Positions 47,659-56,662 are shown, numbered from the stretch's first letter. The stretch: 64,000 nucleotides of DNA from JANJWP01 sp964482035 (GCA_964482035.1 CAYZVC010000002.1:310001-374000); one strand, 5' to 3'. The notes: generated by a model not told the origin, from the sequence alone. Program-made: numbers and translations.

Positions 47659-47676
47659 AAATACGTAAAAAAGACT

Positions 47677-48078
47677 ATGGCAAAACTCACTGATACCGAA
47701 CTGATCGGGAAATACATAGGTCGGAAAATTCGACTCTTCATGGATAAAAATGGCGTCACTGTTTTAGACGTGGCCAATCGTCTAGGGATAAAATCCCCGA
47801 ACATCAGCGTGATTCTTTCCGGAAGAACCTATACAACGAATCTCGATAGGTACGAGAAAATCGCCATTGCGGCTTGAATGGCAAAGCGTGATTTCGATTC
47901 CATTGTAGCAGAAGCACGCAGGAATGAACTGGAGAGCTCTACGTCTTGAATCCAGACGTGCGAAAGCAAACCGGAAGACATCGAATTGGCATTCCGAGCA
48001 AAACACGGAATTTCCGACGATGAAAAATGGAAGCTCGTCCAGGGATTCATCGACATGATCACTAAATCCGGAAAATAG
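47677..48078 (+). CDS. CI-like phage repressor (XRE family)
   Basis: A 133-residue protein. XRE-type HTH in residues 25-65 (VTVLDVANRLGIKSPNISVI then LSGRTYTTNLDRYEKIA). Two TGA glycines follow (IAAGMAKRD, STSGIQT). There is no LexA-like peptidase part; control by the following ImmA peptidase is the expected induction route. It is divergent from the leftward promoter across an inverted-repeat operator. Confidence 0.85.
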
Positions 48079-48079
48079 C

Positions 48080-48469
48080 GTGGATAACTACGTTTCCGAC
48101 GTCGTCGGTATCGCCAAGGAAATGGGCGCCAAAGTCTTGAAATACGACTTCGAAGGAAAGATCGACGGAGTTATCGTGCGCATCAGCGGCCGCCCATACG
48201 TTGGGATTGACCGAAGATTGGATTACGTCGACGCACGTTTTACTGTGGCTCACGAACTCGGGCATCTCGAAGACGGGACGGTTGGGATGGCGTATACGTT
48301 GATTGCAGAACGACGGGCTGACAAACTCGCAAGGGAAAGACTGATTCCTGAACGTGATTTGTTTCGTGCGATTGGCGATTACGGTGGTGACGCCGAATTT
48401 TTGGCGTGTCTGTTCGGAGTTTCCAAGTGGGTGATGGAAAAGCGCATCAAAGATATATTTCTTAAATAG
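48080..48469 (+). CDS. ImmA/IrrE-family metallopeptidase
   Basis: A 129-residue protein with FTVAHELGHLEDG, the HExxH zinc site, and ERRADKLARERLIPE with the third ligand region, the standard ImmA layout. It would cleave the repressor on damage signals and induce the prophage. GTG start directly after the repressor TAG. Confidence 0.9.
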   Translation: MDNYVSDVVGIAKEMGAKVLKYDFEGKIDGVIVRISGRPYVGIDRRLDYVDARFTVAHELGHLEDGTVGMAYTLIAERRADKLARERLIPERDLFRAIGDYGGDAEFLACLFGVSKWVMEKRIKDIFLK

Positions 48470-48475
48470 CCAACC

Positions 48476-49729
48476 ATGAAAAAATGTCCTTACTGCGTTG
48501 AGGATATCCAGGATACCGCAATAAAGTGTAAATTTTGCCAATCGGATCTCACGACTCCTGAAGCTGCGCTCAAATCACAGGCATTGAAAACCAAGCTTGC
48601 TAATGATGAAATGCGCAGAGCAAACGAGGAGCGCTTGGCAAAGGCTAGGGAGGAGGCGGCAAGAAATGAAGCCGAACGCATACGAATGCTTTCTTTGCCA
48701 TGAATAAAGGAGAAGATTGAATGATTCTGAAGTTCTTTTACGTTACAGCAACTCATAAAAATCGAATCGCTCCCGGAAGAAGAAGCGAGGGAATATGTGA
48801 TGTTGATTCGGTCAAAGAGTCTTCGAAAGACCATTTGGGTCATGTGCTGATTCTCAATTCTACTGTTCTGGCTTTTGGGATTTCGGTTCTCCGGTTTCCT
48901 ATTCATTCTTGTGGCATTATGGCTTTTGCCGAGGCCGGGGGAGGAGATATTCTTGAATCGCATAAAGCGCATCAAGGAATTCAAAATGAGGGCGATCATT
49001 TCCGTACCTCTGCTTATATTTTCAGTGTTCGATGTATACGCTATCGCCTGAAAGGCATTTTCCGAAAGGCCGCAAATAACCGTGCTCAGTTCTACATGAA
49101 CCGTTTCATGATCATGATATGCCCTCCGCTTTTCTGCCATCTGAGCCGATAACGCGAAAGTTAATTGAAAATTCGTAAATAAATCGCAGGACGGTTCGTT
49201 CGAATTGTTCGTAAGCATGCCGCATCCTTCCGAAGAGATAGACATAGAAGCGTCTAACATGTATTACGATTCAAAACTCTCTTTCATTGTCGAAAGACTC
49301 AAGACCGACGAGGAAATAAAGCGCGAGAAAGATGCGGCTGCGGCAAAGGTTGTCGAAGATGCTGAACGTGCAAAAAGGGAGCAGGCAGCTGCCGAGGCAG
49401 CAAAGAAAGCCGAAGCCGAGCGCTTGCTTTCCGAACAGAAAGCTGCTGCCAAGGTCGCTGCAGAGAAAGCCGCATGGGATAGGACAAAGGCTTGAAAGCT
49501 TTGCGCAAAACATACCGATTGGTCCAAAAGCGACTGTGAAGATATCGCTGCAGGTAAATACTGGATCGGAATGACTTACGATATGCTCATCGCTCTACGT
49601 TGACTACCCGATCATGCGAACCCCTCTAACTATGGTGCTGGTACTAGTTGGCAGTGGTGTTGGAGCGACAGAACTCCTTCGTGCTTCTACGATCGAAACA
49701 GCGATGCCATTGTCGACTCTTACAACTAA
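48476..49729 (+). CDS. Multi-domain membrane protein of the lysogeny module
   Basis: A 417-residue reading joined by about ten TGA glycines. Domains in order: zinc ribbon (KKCPYCVEDIQDTAIKCKFC, residues 1-22); coiled coil to about 70; two TM regions (about 125-155 and 180-200); an extracytoplasmic Ig-like beta part of about 70 residues (TVLSSTGTVSGSGYALRFSA); an Ala/Lys/Glu coiled coil (DAERAKREQAAAEAAKKAEA); and a C-terminal Cys-containing domain with YWIGMTYDMLIALRGLPDHA and SNYGAGTSWQWCW, resembling SmpA/BamE folds. It is co-transcribed with repressor and ImmA in the lysogen. Superinfection exclusion or surface alteration is an attractive guess. Confidence 0.7.
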
Positions 49730-49874
49730 TTCCCCCGAATTCGAGGGAATAAGCATCGGCGCAACAAAAAACGGCCCCTGCCGAAAGGCTCAAGCCGTCC
49801 ACCGTTCTTAGGACTCCCAGTTACGGGCCTCGGCTATCGTACCGAAAGAAATCAATTCTACAATATCAAGCGCC

Positions 49875-50348
49875 ATGTCCGGGGAAATTCCACCAAAACC
49901 TTTACCTTCCGTCGTACCCTTGGCTCCAAGGCCTTTCGTAAAGGATTTTGAAGCGTGGAACGCGGAGAAGCAGAGGATTGAGAAATCCGAAACCGTAAAG
50001 CGCCGATACGCCAAAATCAACGAGGTCTGGTACGTGAAATTCTGAATCAACGTCGGGACTGAGATTTGCGGCAAGGGGGATTTCATTCGCCCGGCGATAA
50101 TCCTTACGGAATTCGCAAACGGATATTTCGTCGCGCCGCTTACTACTAAAAACTGAAACTGAAGCGAATTGAGATATCCGATTTACGCTTCGAAAAAGCT
50201 TGCTGACGCCTGATCCTGCGTTGCTATTGAGCAATGCCGGTACGTATCATGGCAGCGGTTATTTAAAAACAGGAACGCCACCATCCCGAAAGAAGAGGCG
50301 TTCCTGATAAATAAATTGGTAAGGGAAACGATTTTCCCGCAAAAATAA
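49875..50348 (+). CDS. MazF/PemK-like toxin-fold protein
   Basis: A 157-residue protein. After a 40-residue helical start comes the MazF-like core: INEVWYVKFGINVGTEICGK, RPAIILTEFANGYFVAPLTT, SCVAIEQCRYVSWQRLFKN. MazF/PemK enzymes are ribonucleases paired with an antitoxin; none is obvious next to it, and similar single genes occur beside phage integrases. Four TGA glycines. Expression in the lysogen is likely from its place between lysogeny genes and integrase. Confidence 0.75.
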
Positions 50349-50430
50349 ACCCCGACATCCTTGCGGTAGCCGGGGCGGATCCTTCAGAGAGGAAGCTTCT
50401 GAGGACGTGTCCTCGCGATAAATATATGAC

Positions 50431-50478
50431 TTTTCCCGTGAATTGTCAAAACAGTTTGCTCAAAAACGCGGGAAAAGT
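50431..50478. repeat. Inverted repeat upstream of the prophage integrase
   Basis: CTTTTCCCG and CGGGAAAAG arms separated by about 30 bases, just before the integrase start. Possibly a regulatory site for integrase expression. Confidence 0.45.
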
Positions 50479-50504
50479 GACAAAGTGAACAGATAACTTC
50501 ATAC

Positions 50505-51986
50505 ATGAAAGCCGTCATCTACCTCCGCAAATCGACCGACGACAACAGGCATCAGAAGGCCTCCATCGAGGACCAGCGCGCCTGGGCTTCGTCGTACGTC
50601 GACGAGCTGCGGGCGAAAGGGGAGGCGGTGGAGGTGGTAAAGGTGCTCGAGGAGCGTCGGACGGCAAAGGAACCGGGACGGCCGCTTTTCGGCGAGATGA
50701 TGGGACTCATCTATTCCGGAAAGGCCGATACGATTTTCGCATGGGACATAGACCGGCTTTCGCGCAACGAAGTGGACGAAGGTACGATAAAATGGGCGAT
50801 ACGCCAGTGAAAGGTGAAAGCCGCCCACACCCACAACGCCATCTATACCGAGCACGAACTTCTCACGATGGGGATATTCCTGTCGCTCGGGGCGGAAGAG
50901 ATCGCGAAGCTCCGGCAGCGCGTCATGCGCCGGATGAGATCCATGGTGGCCGAGGGCGGTTTGCCGTACCAGGCGCCGTACGGGTACCGGAACAAGGACG
51001 GCGGCGCGGTCGTCGACGCGGAAGAGGCGGAGCACCTCAAGGAGATATTCGCCCTCCGGAAGAAGGGGTACAGCATGAAGCAGGTGGCCGACCACCTGAA
51101 CGAGTCCGGAGTCAAACCGCGCTTCCGGCTGAATTCCCGCAACGTCTGGACGTCGTCGAACGTCGACAAGATACTCAGGAACGAATTCTACGCCGGCATA
51201 GTGAAGTTTGCCGGGGAAGTGGGGGAGTGAGTCCACGAACGCATCATAGCGCGCGACCTGTGGGACGAGGTGAACGGAAAGACCCGCGTCAACGTCGGGT
51301 ACAAGAAACACGATTTCGCGCTCAAGGGGATCGTCACGGATCCTTCGGGAAAACCCCTCAAGGCGTCGCTCATCAAAGGACGGTACGTCTACTACCATTC
51401 GGCCGACAATTCCGTCAACGTCTCGCAGAAGCATATTTTCAAGGAACTCTCGGCGCTCGTGGCGAACTGGGTCTTTCCTGAAGAATTCATCGAACCGCTG
51501 AGGAAACACGTGAGGAAGGAGATCGACGACGAGCATTCCGCCACCATCGCGGAACTCGAGGCGTCCAGGAAGGCGCGCGCGAAGAACGAGAACGCCATGG
51601 ACCGGATAATCTCCATGTACCGCGACGGGAAGATCGACGACGCGGAGTACGCGAAGAACCGTTCCGAACTGCTCGCGGAGCGCGTGAGGCTGAACGACGC
51701 GGTCGACGGTTTCACGGGCTTGGACATGTCTTTGGCGGAGAAAACCGACGTTTTGGTGAAACTCCTCGCGAACCTCTCCGGTACCTACGAAAGCGGTGAT
51801 GACGTCCTCAAAGGGTGCATTCTGAAGGCCGGTTTGGTGAAACTCTCGGTCGACTCCGAGAAAAGGCTTGAAGTACAGCAAAAAGAGGTGTTCGAACACC
51901 TCTTTGCAATTGGATATCTACTTGGTACTCCCAAGGGGAATCGAACCCCTGCTACCACCGTGAGAGGGTGGTGTCCTAACCGCTAG
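50505..51986 (+). CDS. Large serine integrase of the prophage
   Basis: A 493-residue recombinase. Resolvase domain with AVIYLRKSTDDNRHQ (catalytic Ser), IFAWDIDRLSRNEVDEGTI; recombinase domain VAEGGLPYQAPYGYRNKDGG and TSSNVDKILRNEFYAGIVKF; then a coiled coil (ELEASRKARAKNENAMDRII). Two TGA codons (50808-50810, 51228-51230). The zinc-ribbon Cys pairs common in this family are not evident. The last 21 residues (from LGTP) are encoded by the antisense strand of the tRNA-Glu gene, and the TAG stop lies inside it. Confidence 0.93.
51922..51931. other. Prophage attachment site, right (attR core)
   Basis: TTGGTACTCC at the 3' end of tRNA-Glu, including the complement of the encoded CCA. It matches the left core at 13579-13588. 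Confidence 0.7.
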
Positions 51987-51997
51987 ACGATGGGAGC
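51923..51997 (-). tRNA. tRNA-Glu (CTC anticodon)
   Basis: Cloverleaf with acceptor GCTCCCA/TGGGAGT, anticodon loop CTCTCAC, T-arm AGGGG-TTCGATT-CCCCT and encoded CCA; the sequence after the acceptor (CGTCTAGCGGTTAGGAC) is typical of tRNA-Glu. It serves as integration target; the integrase ORF overlaps it antisense. Confidence 0.95.
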
Positions 51998-52026
51998 AAA
52001 AACGGGGTTTCCCCCGTTTGTGCGTA

Positions 52027-52461
52027 TTACCTGAGGTCGGAAGTGATTCCCATCGAGCGGGCGGAGCCTGCTACGATGCTCATCGCCATTTCGATGTCGT
52101 TGGCGTTCATGTCAACGATCTTCGCTTCGGCGATCTTCTTGAGCTGGTCCATGGTAAGGTGAGCCACCTTATCCTTGTGCGGGAGCTTCGAGCCGGACTT
52201 GAGGTTGAGCTCAGTCTTGATGAGGAAGGTCATCGGCGGCTGCTTGGTGTAGAAATCGAAGGTGCGGTCTTCGTAGATGTTGATGACAACCGGAAGGACC
52301 ATACCCATCTTTTCGCGGGTTGCGTCGTTGAACTGCTTGCAGAATTCTGCGATCTGGATACCCGTCGGCCCGAGAGCGGTACCGACCGGGGGAGCCGGAT
52401 TAGCCTGTCCAGCCTTGAGCTGGAGCTTTACTACCTTGGAAGGCGTGCGTTTCTTTGCCAT
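52027..52461 (-). CDS. rplK: 50S ribosomal protein L11
   Basis: A 144-residue protein with family signatures QLKAGQANPAPPVGTALGPT near the start and MTKQPP-like FYTKQPPMTFLIK, and the C-terminal rRNA-binding part ANDIEMAMSIVAGSARSMGI. It forms the stalk base of the large subunit near 23S helix 43/44. Full length. In most bacteria rplK is followed by rplA; here a tRNA-Glu gene and the prophage lie downstream, so the normal ribosomal cluster is not continued on this side. No TGA. Confidence 0.98.
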   Translation of the reverse strand: MAKKRTPSKVVKLQLKAGQANPAPPVGTALGPTGIQIAEFCKQFNDATREKMGMVLPVVINIYEDRTFDFYTKQPPMTFLIKTELNLKSGSKLPHKDKVAHLTMDQLKKIAEAKIVDMNANDIEMAMSIVAGSARSMGITSDLR

Positions 52462-52586
52462 TGTTGGATTCCGTTAGGAAAATTCTGGAATAAATGAAAA
52501 TCCGGATTTGCGAGAAGTTCCGGCAACTTAGAAGCGGGGACATTATATGGAAGAACGCTCAAAATCAATGCGAATTTGGATGAAAA

Positions 52587-52615
52587 AAATCCCGAGCGCA
52601 AGGGGCTCGGGATTT
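52587..52615 (-). terminator. Terminator of the pilin gene
   Basis: An 11-bp stem with a short loop and a U-run on the minus strand, just past the end of the pilin-like reading frame. Confidence 0.75.
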
Positions 52616-52619
52616 GTGG

Positions 52620-54108
52620 CTAACGTACGTACAGATAGCCGAAAGTCGGCTTACTCCCCGACGTGTATCCCCCGGGGAACTGGTCCCAGTTGTGGGCGCC
52701 TGCGGCAGGGGGCGAATGGTAGCCCGCCCAACCTCCGAATCATGACATCGAGTCGGAGTCGCCGAGGGTCGCGGTGTTGTCCGCGACGGCTCAGATTCGC
52801 ACGCCGATGAATCCGTGTTTCCGGTTGTACCCGTTGACCATGGACGACGTTTGAAGATATCCGGTCGGCACGAAGTTGTTCCATACCGAAGCGCTTTACA
52901 ACGTCTCGGTAACGGCCGTGTCCGGGCTGATCTTCGCGTAGAGCGAAGCTCCGCTCCAAGGGAGGTAGACGTTGCGGATCGTGCCCGAAGTATCCGATTG
53001 CATGAGTATCGAAGTATACGGCAAGGTCGAATACGCCATGCCTTTGTATTCGGTTTTCGTCATGTCGGCGGAGGCGTCGTTCAGCGTCGTGGTATTCGTC
53101 CAGTACGCCGCGGTATACGTGAACGTGGCCTTCGTTCCGTCGACCTTCATTACGAGCGTCCATCCGCCTCATTGGGTCGTCATGTCGCAGTACGCTTTGT
53201 AACCGTCGGAATTCGAACCTCCGTTCGGGTCGATCCAATACGTACCGTTTCCGGTGGTGCCGCCATAGGTTTTTCCTGCGGGCGCGTTTAGGTATTCGTT
53301 ACAGGATGCCGCGTACGTTCCGTCGGCCCACGTTCTTCCGGAAGAGTCGTTTCCTCAGATTCCCACGACGGACGCGACGGCTTGTTCGCCGCTCACCGTT
53401 CCCACCGTCGCGCCGTCCTTAATGGCACCGGTTGAGCCGAGCAAGGGATCGCGCACGAGTCCGGAAATGGCTCAGGAGGCCATTTCCGAAGCGGTGGGCT
53501 GGGGAAAGTTCCCGCTTACCACCGCAACCTTGGTAGCGGGAGCCACGCCGGCCACCTGAAACCAGGACGTAGTGCGCCTGCTTCCGTTGTTTCCCTTGGT
53601 CGAAACGTCCAACGCCCCGATCGAGAGGTATTTCGAGTCGTATGCGGCAAACGCCTTTTCGAGGCTTCCGACGGTCGATACCTTGAACTTCTCGGGATTC
53701 ATTTTGAGCTTTACGTAGTCCGGATTCCCGGCCGAATAGTTCGCGTTCTGGGCATTCCAGTCCCCGCCAGTGAGCGTTACCGGATTGCCGTCCACGTATA
53801 CGAAAGCGCCGGAGAGCGCCGCTCCCGTGTCGTGCACGACGTAGTACCGGGGGGAATTGTTCGTAATCGCCGATTCCGCCGAAATCGCCGTCTGCACTGA
53901 CCGCACGTTCGCTTTGATGGCGGAATCCTTGGCGTCTTGGGAATATCCCGAAAGCGCTAAGAACCCGATGGTCGCCAGAATCGCGAGGATCGTTATCACG
54001 ACGATGAGCTCGACGAGGGTGAATCACGTGATTTTTCGTCGGGTTCCCTTTTTTTTCCGTTCCGATACCCGCGATATCGGAAGAATTCGGCTTGACCATG
54101 TCCAGCAT
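52620..54108 (-). pseudogene. Type IV pilin fused to fibrinogen-like YCDxxxxGGGW domain, disrupted
   Basis: The reading has a prepilin site and TM helix (ITGFTLVELIVVITILAILA; the Gly before Phe is TGA), a pilin-like part to about 53470, then a domain with TYWIDPNGGSNSDGYKAYCD and TQGGGWTLVMK, as in fibrinogen-like YCDxxxxGGGW proteins. Two breaks: the start codons (54108 or 54099) are out of frame with the prepilin site unless one base of an A8 run (54049-54056) is lost, and an in-frame TAA at 52896-52898 cuts off the last 91 codons, which still read as the family C-terminus (NGYNRKHGFIGVRIG). It may be a pseudogene, a phase-variable gene, or affected by sequence error. Confidence 0.7.
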
Positions 54109-54264
54109 TGTTAATATTTGATTTAAATCATACTACGCCATTCTCATTTCTCTAAGCGGAAAATCATTCTGGAGAACATCGTATTGACGATTGCGGAACC
54201 GTGGGTATTTTCGGTTCGTCGGATTTCCCGGCATTCAAAGCGAAATGCAGAAAGGAGGCTCCCA

Positions 54265-54684
54265 ATGGGCTCCCAAACAAACAAATACCTCCCCGATCCC
54301 GCCCAATCCGTCACGTACGCCACTTTGGCCGTAGTGCTGCTTGCGGTCGTCATGCTCACCGTCGCGGCATCCCGCGCGAACTCGAATTCGGTTTCGTCGC
54401 TCCGAGAAGAAGTGACGGCCGTTCGGCTCGAACTCGAAGGTGTGAAGCGTGAAAACGTGCTCCTCGCCCAAAAAATCGCGATGAACGAAATGGATTCCGC
54501 CAGCCGCGATTTGGCGCGAGACACCGAATTGGTCGCCCCGGGCGTCCGTGAGAAAGTTCTCCGTGTCAAATACGGCGGAGAATGCCGCACGCTCGTCAAA
54601 ACTTACTTCCGCGACCCGGCGACGGGCTTCTACGATCCGGACAAGTTCCATTCGTCGGGAGTCCGCGCCTCCCGCTGCTCGTAA
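54265..54684 (+). CDS. Membrane-anchored coiled-coil protein
   Basis: A 139-residue protein. One TM helix (VTYATLAVVLLAVVMLTVAA) near the N-terminus, a coiled coil (SLREEVTAVRLELEGVKREN) and a C-terminal part with two Cys. The start is fixed by an AAAGGAGG site 7 bases upstream of ATG 54265-54267. A terminator follows. Unknown function; possibly envelope-related. Confidence 0.65.
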   Translation: MGSQTNKYLPDPAQSVTYATLAVVLLAVVMLTVAASRANSNSVSSLREEVTAVRLELEGVKRENVLLAQKIAMNEMDSASRDLARDTELVAPGVREKVLRVKYGGECRTLVKTYFRDPATGFYDPDKFHSSGVRASRCS

Positions 54685-54693
54685 AGGGCACGC

Positions 54694-54722
54694 AAAATCC
54701 CCCGCTCCGGCGGGGGATTTCC
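54694..54722 (+). terminator. Rho-independent terminator
   Basis: Stem with AAATCCCCCGC/GCGGGGGATTT arms after the coiled-coil membrane protein gene. Confidence 0.75.
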
Positions 54723-54823
54723 ATGTTCGCGCGATTTTCGTAAAAAATTCTCCGTTCCCGCCGGTTTTTGCGTATAGTGTGGCCGAAATATTTTCGCGGA
54801 TTTCCTTTCCGCAGTCCCGAAAC

Positions 54824-55879
54824 ATGGCCATCGAATCGAAGAAGAAGATTCCCGAAACCCGCCTCGTCGCCCCGTCCGAAGAGATTATCGACGTGCCCGA
54901 AGAAGCCACCCTCCGTCCCACGAGCCTCACCGAATACGTCGGACAAGAGAACGTAAAGCGCCATCTCGGCATCGCCGTGGATTCGGCCAAAGCCCGTCGC
55001 GCGCCCCTCGAACACGTCCTCCTTTACGGTCCGCCGGGCCTCGGAAAGACCACGCTTTCGTTCATTCTCGCCAAAGAGATGGGCGCGAACCTCAAGACGA
55101 CTTCCGGTCCCGCCGTGGAAAAGCCGGCCGACCTCGTTTCTCTCCTTACCGGGCTGTCCGAAGGCGACGTCCTCTTCATTGACGAAATCCACCGCCTCAA
55201 GCCGCAGACCGAAGAAATCCTCTACAGTGCCATGGAAGATTTCGCCATCGACATCATGGTCGGGTCGGGCACGGGCGCTTCGTCGGTACGCATGGAAATT
55301 CCCAAGTTCACCCTCGTGGGCGCTACCACCAAGCTCTCCAAGCTTACCGGACCGCTCCGTGACCGTTTCGGCAACGTCCTCAAGCTCGATTTCTACGAAG
55401 ACGCCGAACTCACCCGCATCGCCGCCCGCTCCATGCGCGTTCTCGGAATGGACGGTTTCGATCAGGCCGTCGCGGAAACCGTGGCGAAAAAAAGCCGCGG
55501 AACCCCGCGCATCGTCAACCGGTTCGTCAAAATCCTGCGTGACTACGCCGTCGTCGGGAAGGACGTTAAAACTTCCGCCGGCGCGGAACAGGTGTTCGAG
55601 TACCTCGGCATCGACGCGCTCGGCCTCGATCCGCTCGACCGCAAACTCCTCTCGACCCTCGCGTACAAATTCGGTGGAGGCCCCGTCGGGCTCAATACCC
55701 TCGCTTCCATCGTGGGCGAAGAGGAAGAGACCGTCGAAGACGTGGTCGAACCGTTCCTCCTCAAGGCCGGATTCCTCGAGCGCACCCCTCGCGGACGTCG
55801 GCTCACCGCATCTTGAGAAGAGTGGATCCGCCGCGACGGCATTAGCGAAGAAGCGGGTTCGCAAACCCGTCTCGGATAA
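54824..55879 (+). CDS. ruvB: Holliday junction branch migration helicase RuvB
   Basis: A 351-residue AAA+ motor. TSLTEYVGQENVKRHLGIAV, Walker A LLYGPPGLGKTTL, Walker B DVLFIDEIHRL, sensor 1 FTLVGATTKLSKLTGPLRDR with the arginine finger, and the C-terminal winged helix FLLKAGFLERTPRGR. RuvB drives branch migration of RuvA-bound junctions. A TGA at 55814-55816 is read as Gly, adding 21 residues to a TAA; the standard-code end would give a RuvB of normal length, so the tail is a code-dependent extension. Confidence 0.97.
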
Positions 55880-55893
55880 TTTCCGAAGCCAAT

Positions 55894-55921
55894 GAAAATC
55901 CCCCGGAGCGGGGGATTTTTT
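55894..55921 (+). terminator. Terminator of ruvB
   Basis: AATCCCCC/GGGGGATT stem followed by a T-run, 14 bases past the ruvB TAA. Confidence 0.8.
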
Positions 55922-55932
55922 CGGCATCGAAC

Positions 55933-56148
55933 TTATCGGTTCAATGCCCGGAGGGACTGGAGCTTCGGGACGTCCACGCAGTAGACGGTTTCGAACAGCT
56001 CCCATTCTTTGTTCCGTCCTTCGACGCGGCGCCTTCCCCGGACGGTGACCATGATTTCATGGGATTCGAGGGGGCGTTTGTCGCTCGATTGACGGGCGCA
56101 GGACATGAATTGCTGGATTTCGAGCAACGGCCTGGGGGTGTCGAACAT
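55933..56148 (-). CDS. Hypothetical small protein
   Basis: A 71-residue protein (FDTPRPLLEIQQFMSCARQS start). The start follows an AAGGAGGA site. The C-terminal part is strand-rich (ESHEIMVTVRGRRRVEGRN). Not recognised. A TTGACT box about 60 bases upstream on the minus strand suggests its own promoter, divergent to the next gene. Confidence 0.55.
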   Translation of the reverse strand: MFDTPRPLLEIQQFMSCARQSSDKRPLESHEIMVTVRGRRRVEGRNKEWELFETVYCVDVPKLQSLRALNR

Positions 56149-56233
56149 TCGTTTTTCCTCCTTTTTGGTTTTAGAATGGTCGAGCCGGATAGTAGTGACG
56201 CCCAATGAAAAGTCAATTCCGCCTCCGGAGCCC

Positions 56234-56260
56234 TTGACTTCGGGAACCGTTGGATATGAT
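56234..56260 (+). promoter_or_regulatory. Promoter of the small Ser/Arg-rich gene
   Basis: TTGACT (56234-56239), a 15-base spacer and TATGAT (56255-56260), about 40 bases before the GTG start. Confidence 0.55.
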
Positions 56261-56298
56261 TCGCCTCGCTCGATCGCCCAAAAACGAAAGGAGACCCC

Positions 56299-56613
56299 GT
56301 GATTCGACGCCTCATAGTACTTGCCCTCGGTTCGCTCTTCCAGCCGCCGCCCACTATGTTCCTCGTCCGCAGTCGTAAGATTGAGGGGAGCGAACCGGTG
56401 GCGGCCCTTCCTAACGCGGCGCCCCCGTCCTACGGTCCGTCGTCTCGCAACCATTCCCGCCGTCATTCCGGTGCCTCGGCATCGGTCGCGGTCGCTTCCG
56501 CCCGGATGAACATTCCGCGGGGCGTCCATCGTGATTCGTACGGCTCGGATGCCCGCGCGACGCGTACCGATTCGGCACGAAAACCCCGCTCCCGCAACGG
56601 AAGTCGGAAGTAG
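56299..56613 (+). CDS. Small Ser/Arg-rich protein with hydrophobic start
   Basis: A 104-residue protein starting GTG behind an AAAGGAGA site; hydrophobic start (RRLIVLALGSLFQPP) then a low-complexity, basic, Ser/Ala/Arg-rich body (SRNHSRRHSGASASVAVASA). Own promoter and terminator support it as a gene. Function unknown; it may bind nucleic acid or envelope. Confidence 0.5.
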   Translation: MIRRLIVLALGSLFQPPPTMFLVRSRKIEGSEPVAALPNAAPPSYGPSSRNHSRRHSGASASVAVASARMNIPRGVHRDSYGSDARATRTDSARKPRSRNGSRK

Positions 56614-56630
56614 CGCCCAGGCGCCAAACG

Positions 56631-56662
56631 AAATCCCCCGGTTACGACCGGGGGATTTTTTC
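56631..56662 (+). terminator. Rho-independent terminator
   Basis: AAATCCCCCG/CGGGGGATTT stem with a T-run after the Ser/Arg-rich gene. Confidence 0.8.

Larger units (their letters stand above)
13579..51931. mobile_element. Siphovirus-type prophage, about 38.4 kb
   Basis: Bounded by a shared TTGGTACTCC (13579-13588 and 51922-51931), the latter being the 3' end of a host tRNA-Glu gene. It contains the full gene set of a tailed phage: serine integrase, CI/ImmA lysogeny control, replication and recombination genes, terminase, portal, capsid, connectors, tape measure, distal tail, fibre, holins and amidase. Structural genes run leftward without visible decay, so it may be inducible. It is more GC-rich and TGA-poor than the left element. 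Confidence 0.9.

Noticed and set aside
50499..51899. A 466-codon minus-strand open frame across the integrase
   Set aside because: It is a shadow of the serine integrase in GC-rich DNA; no motif, and the plus-strand product is clear.
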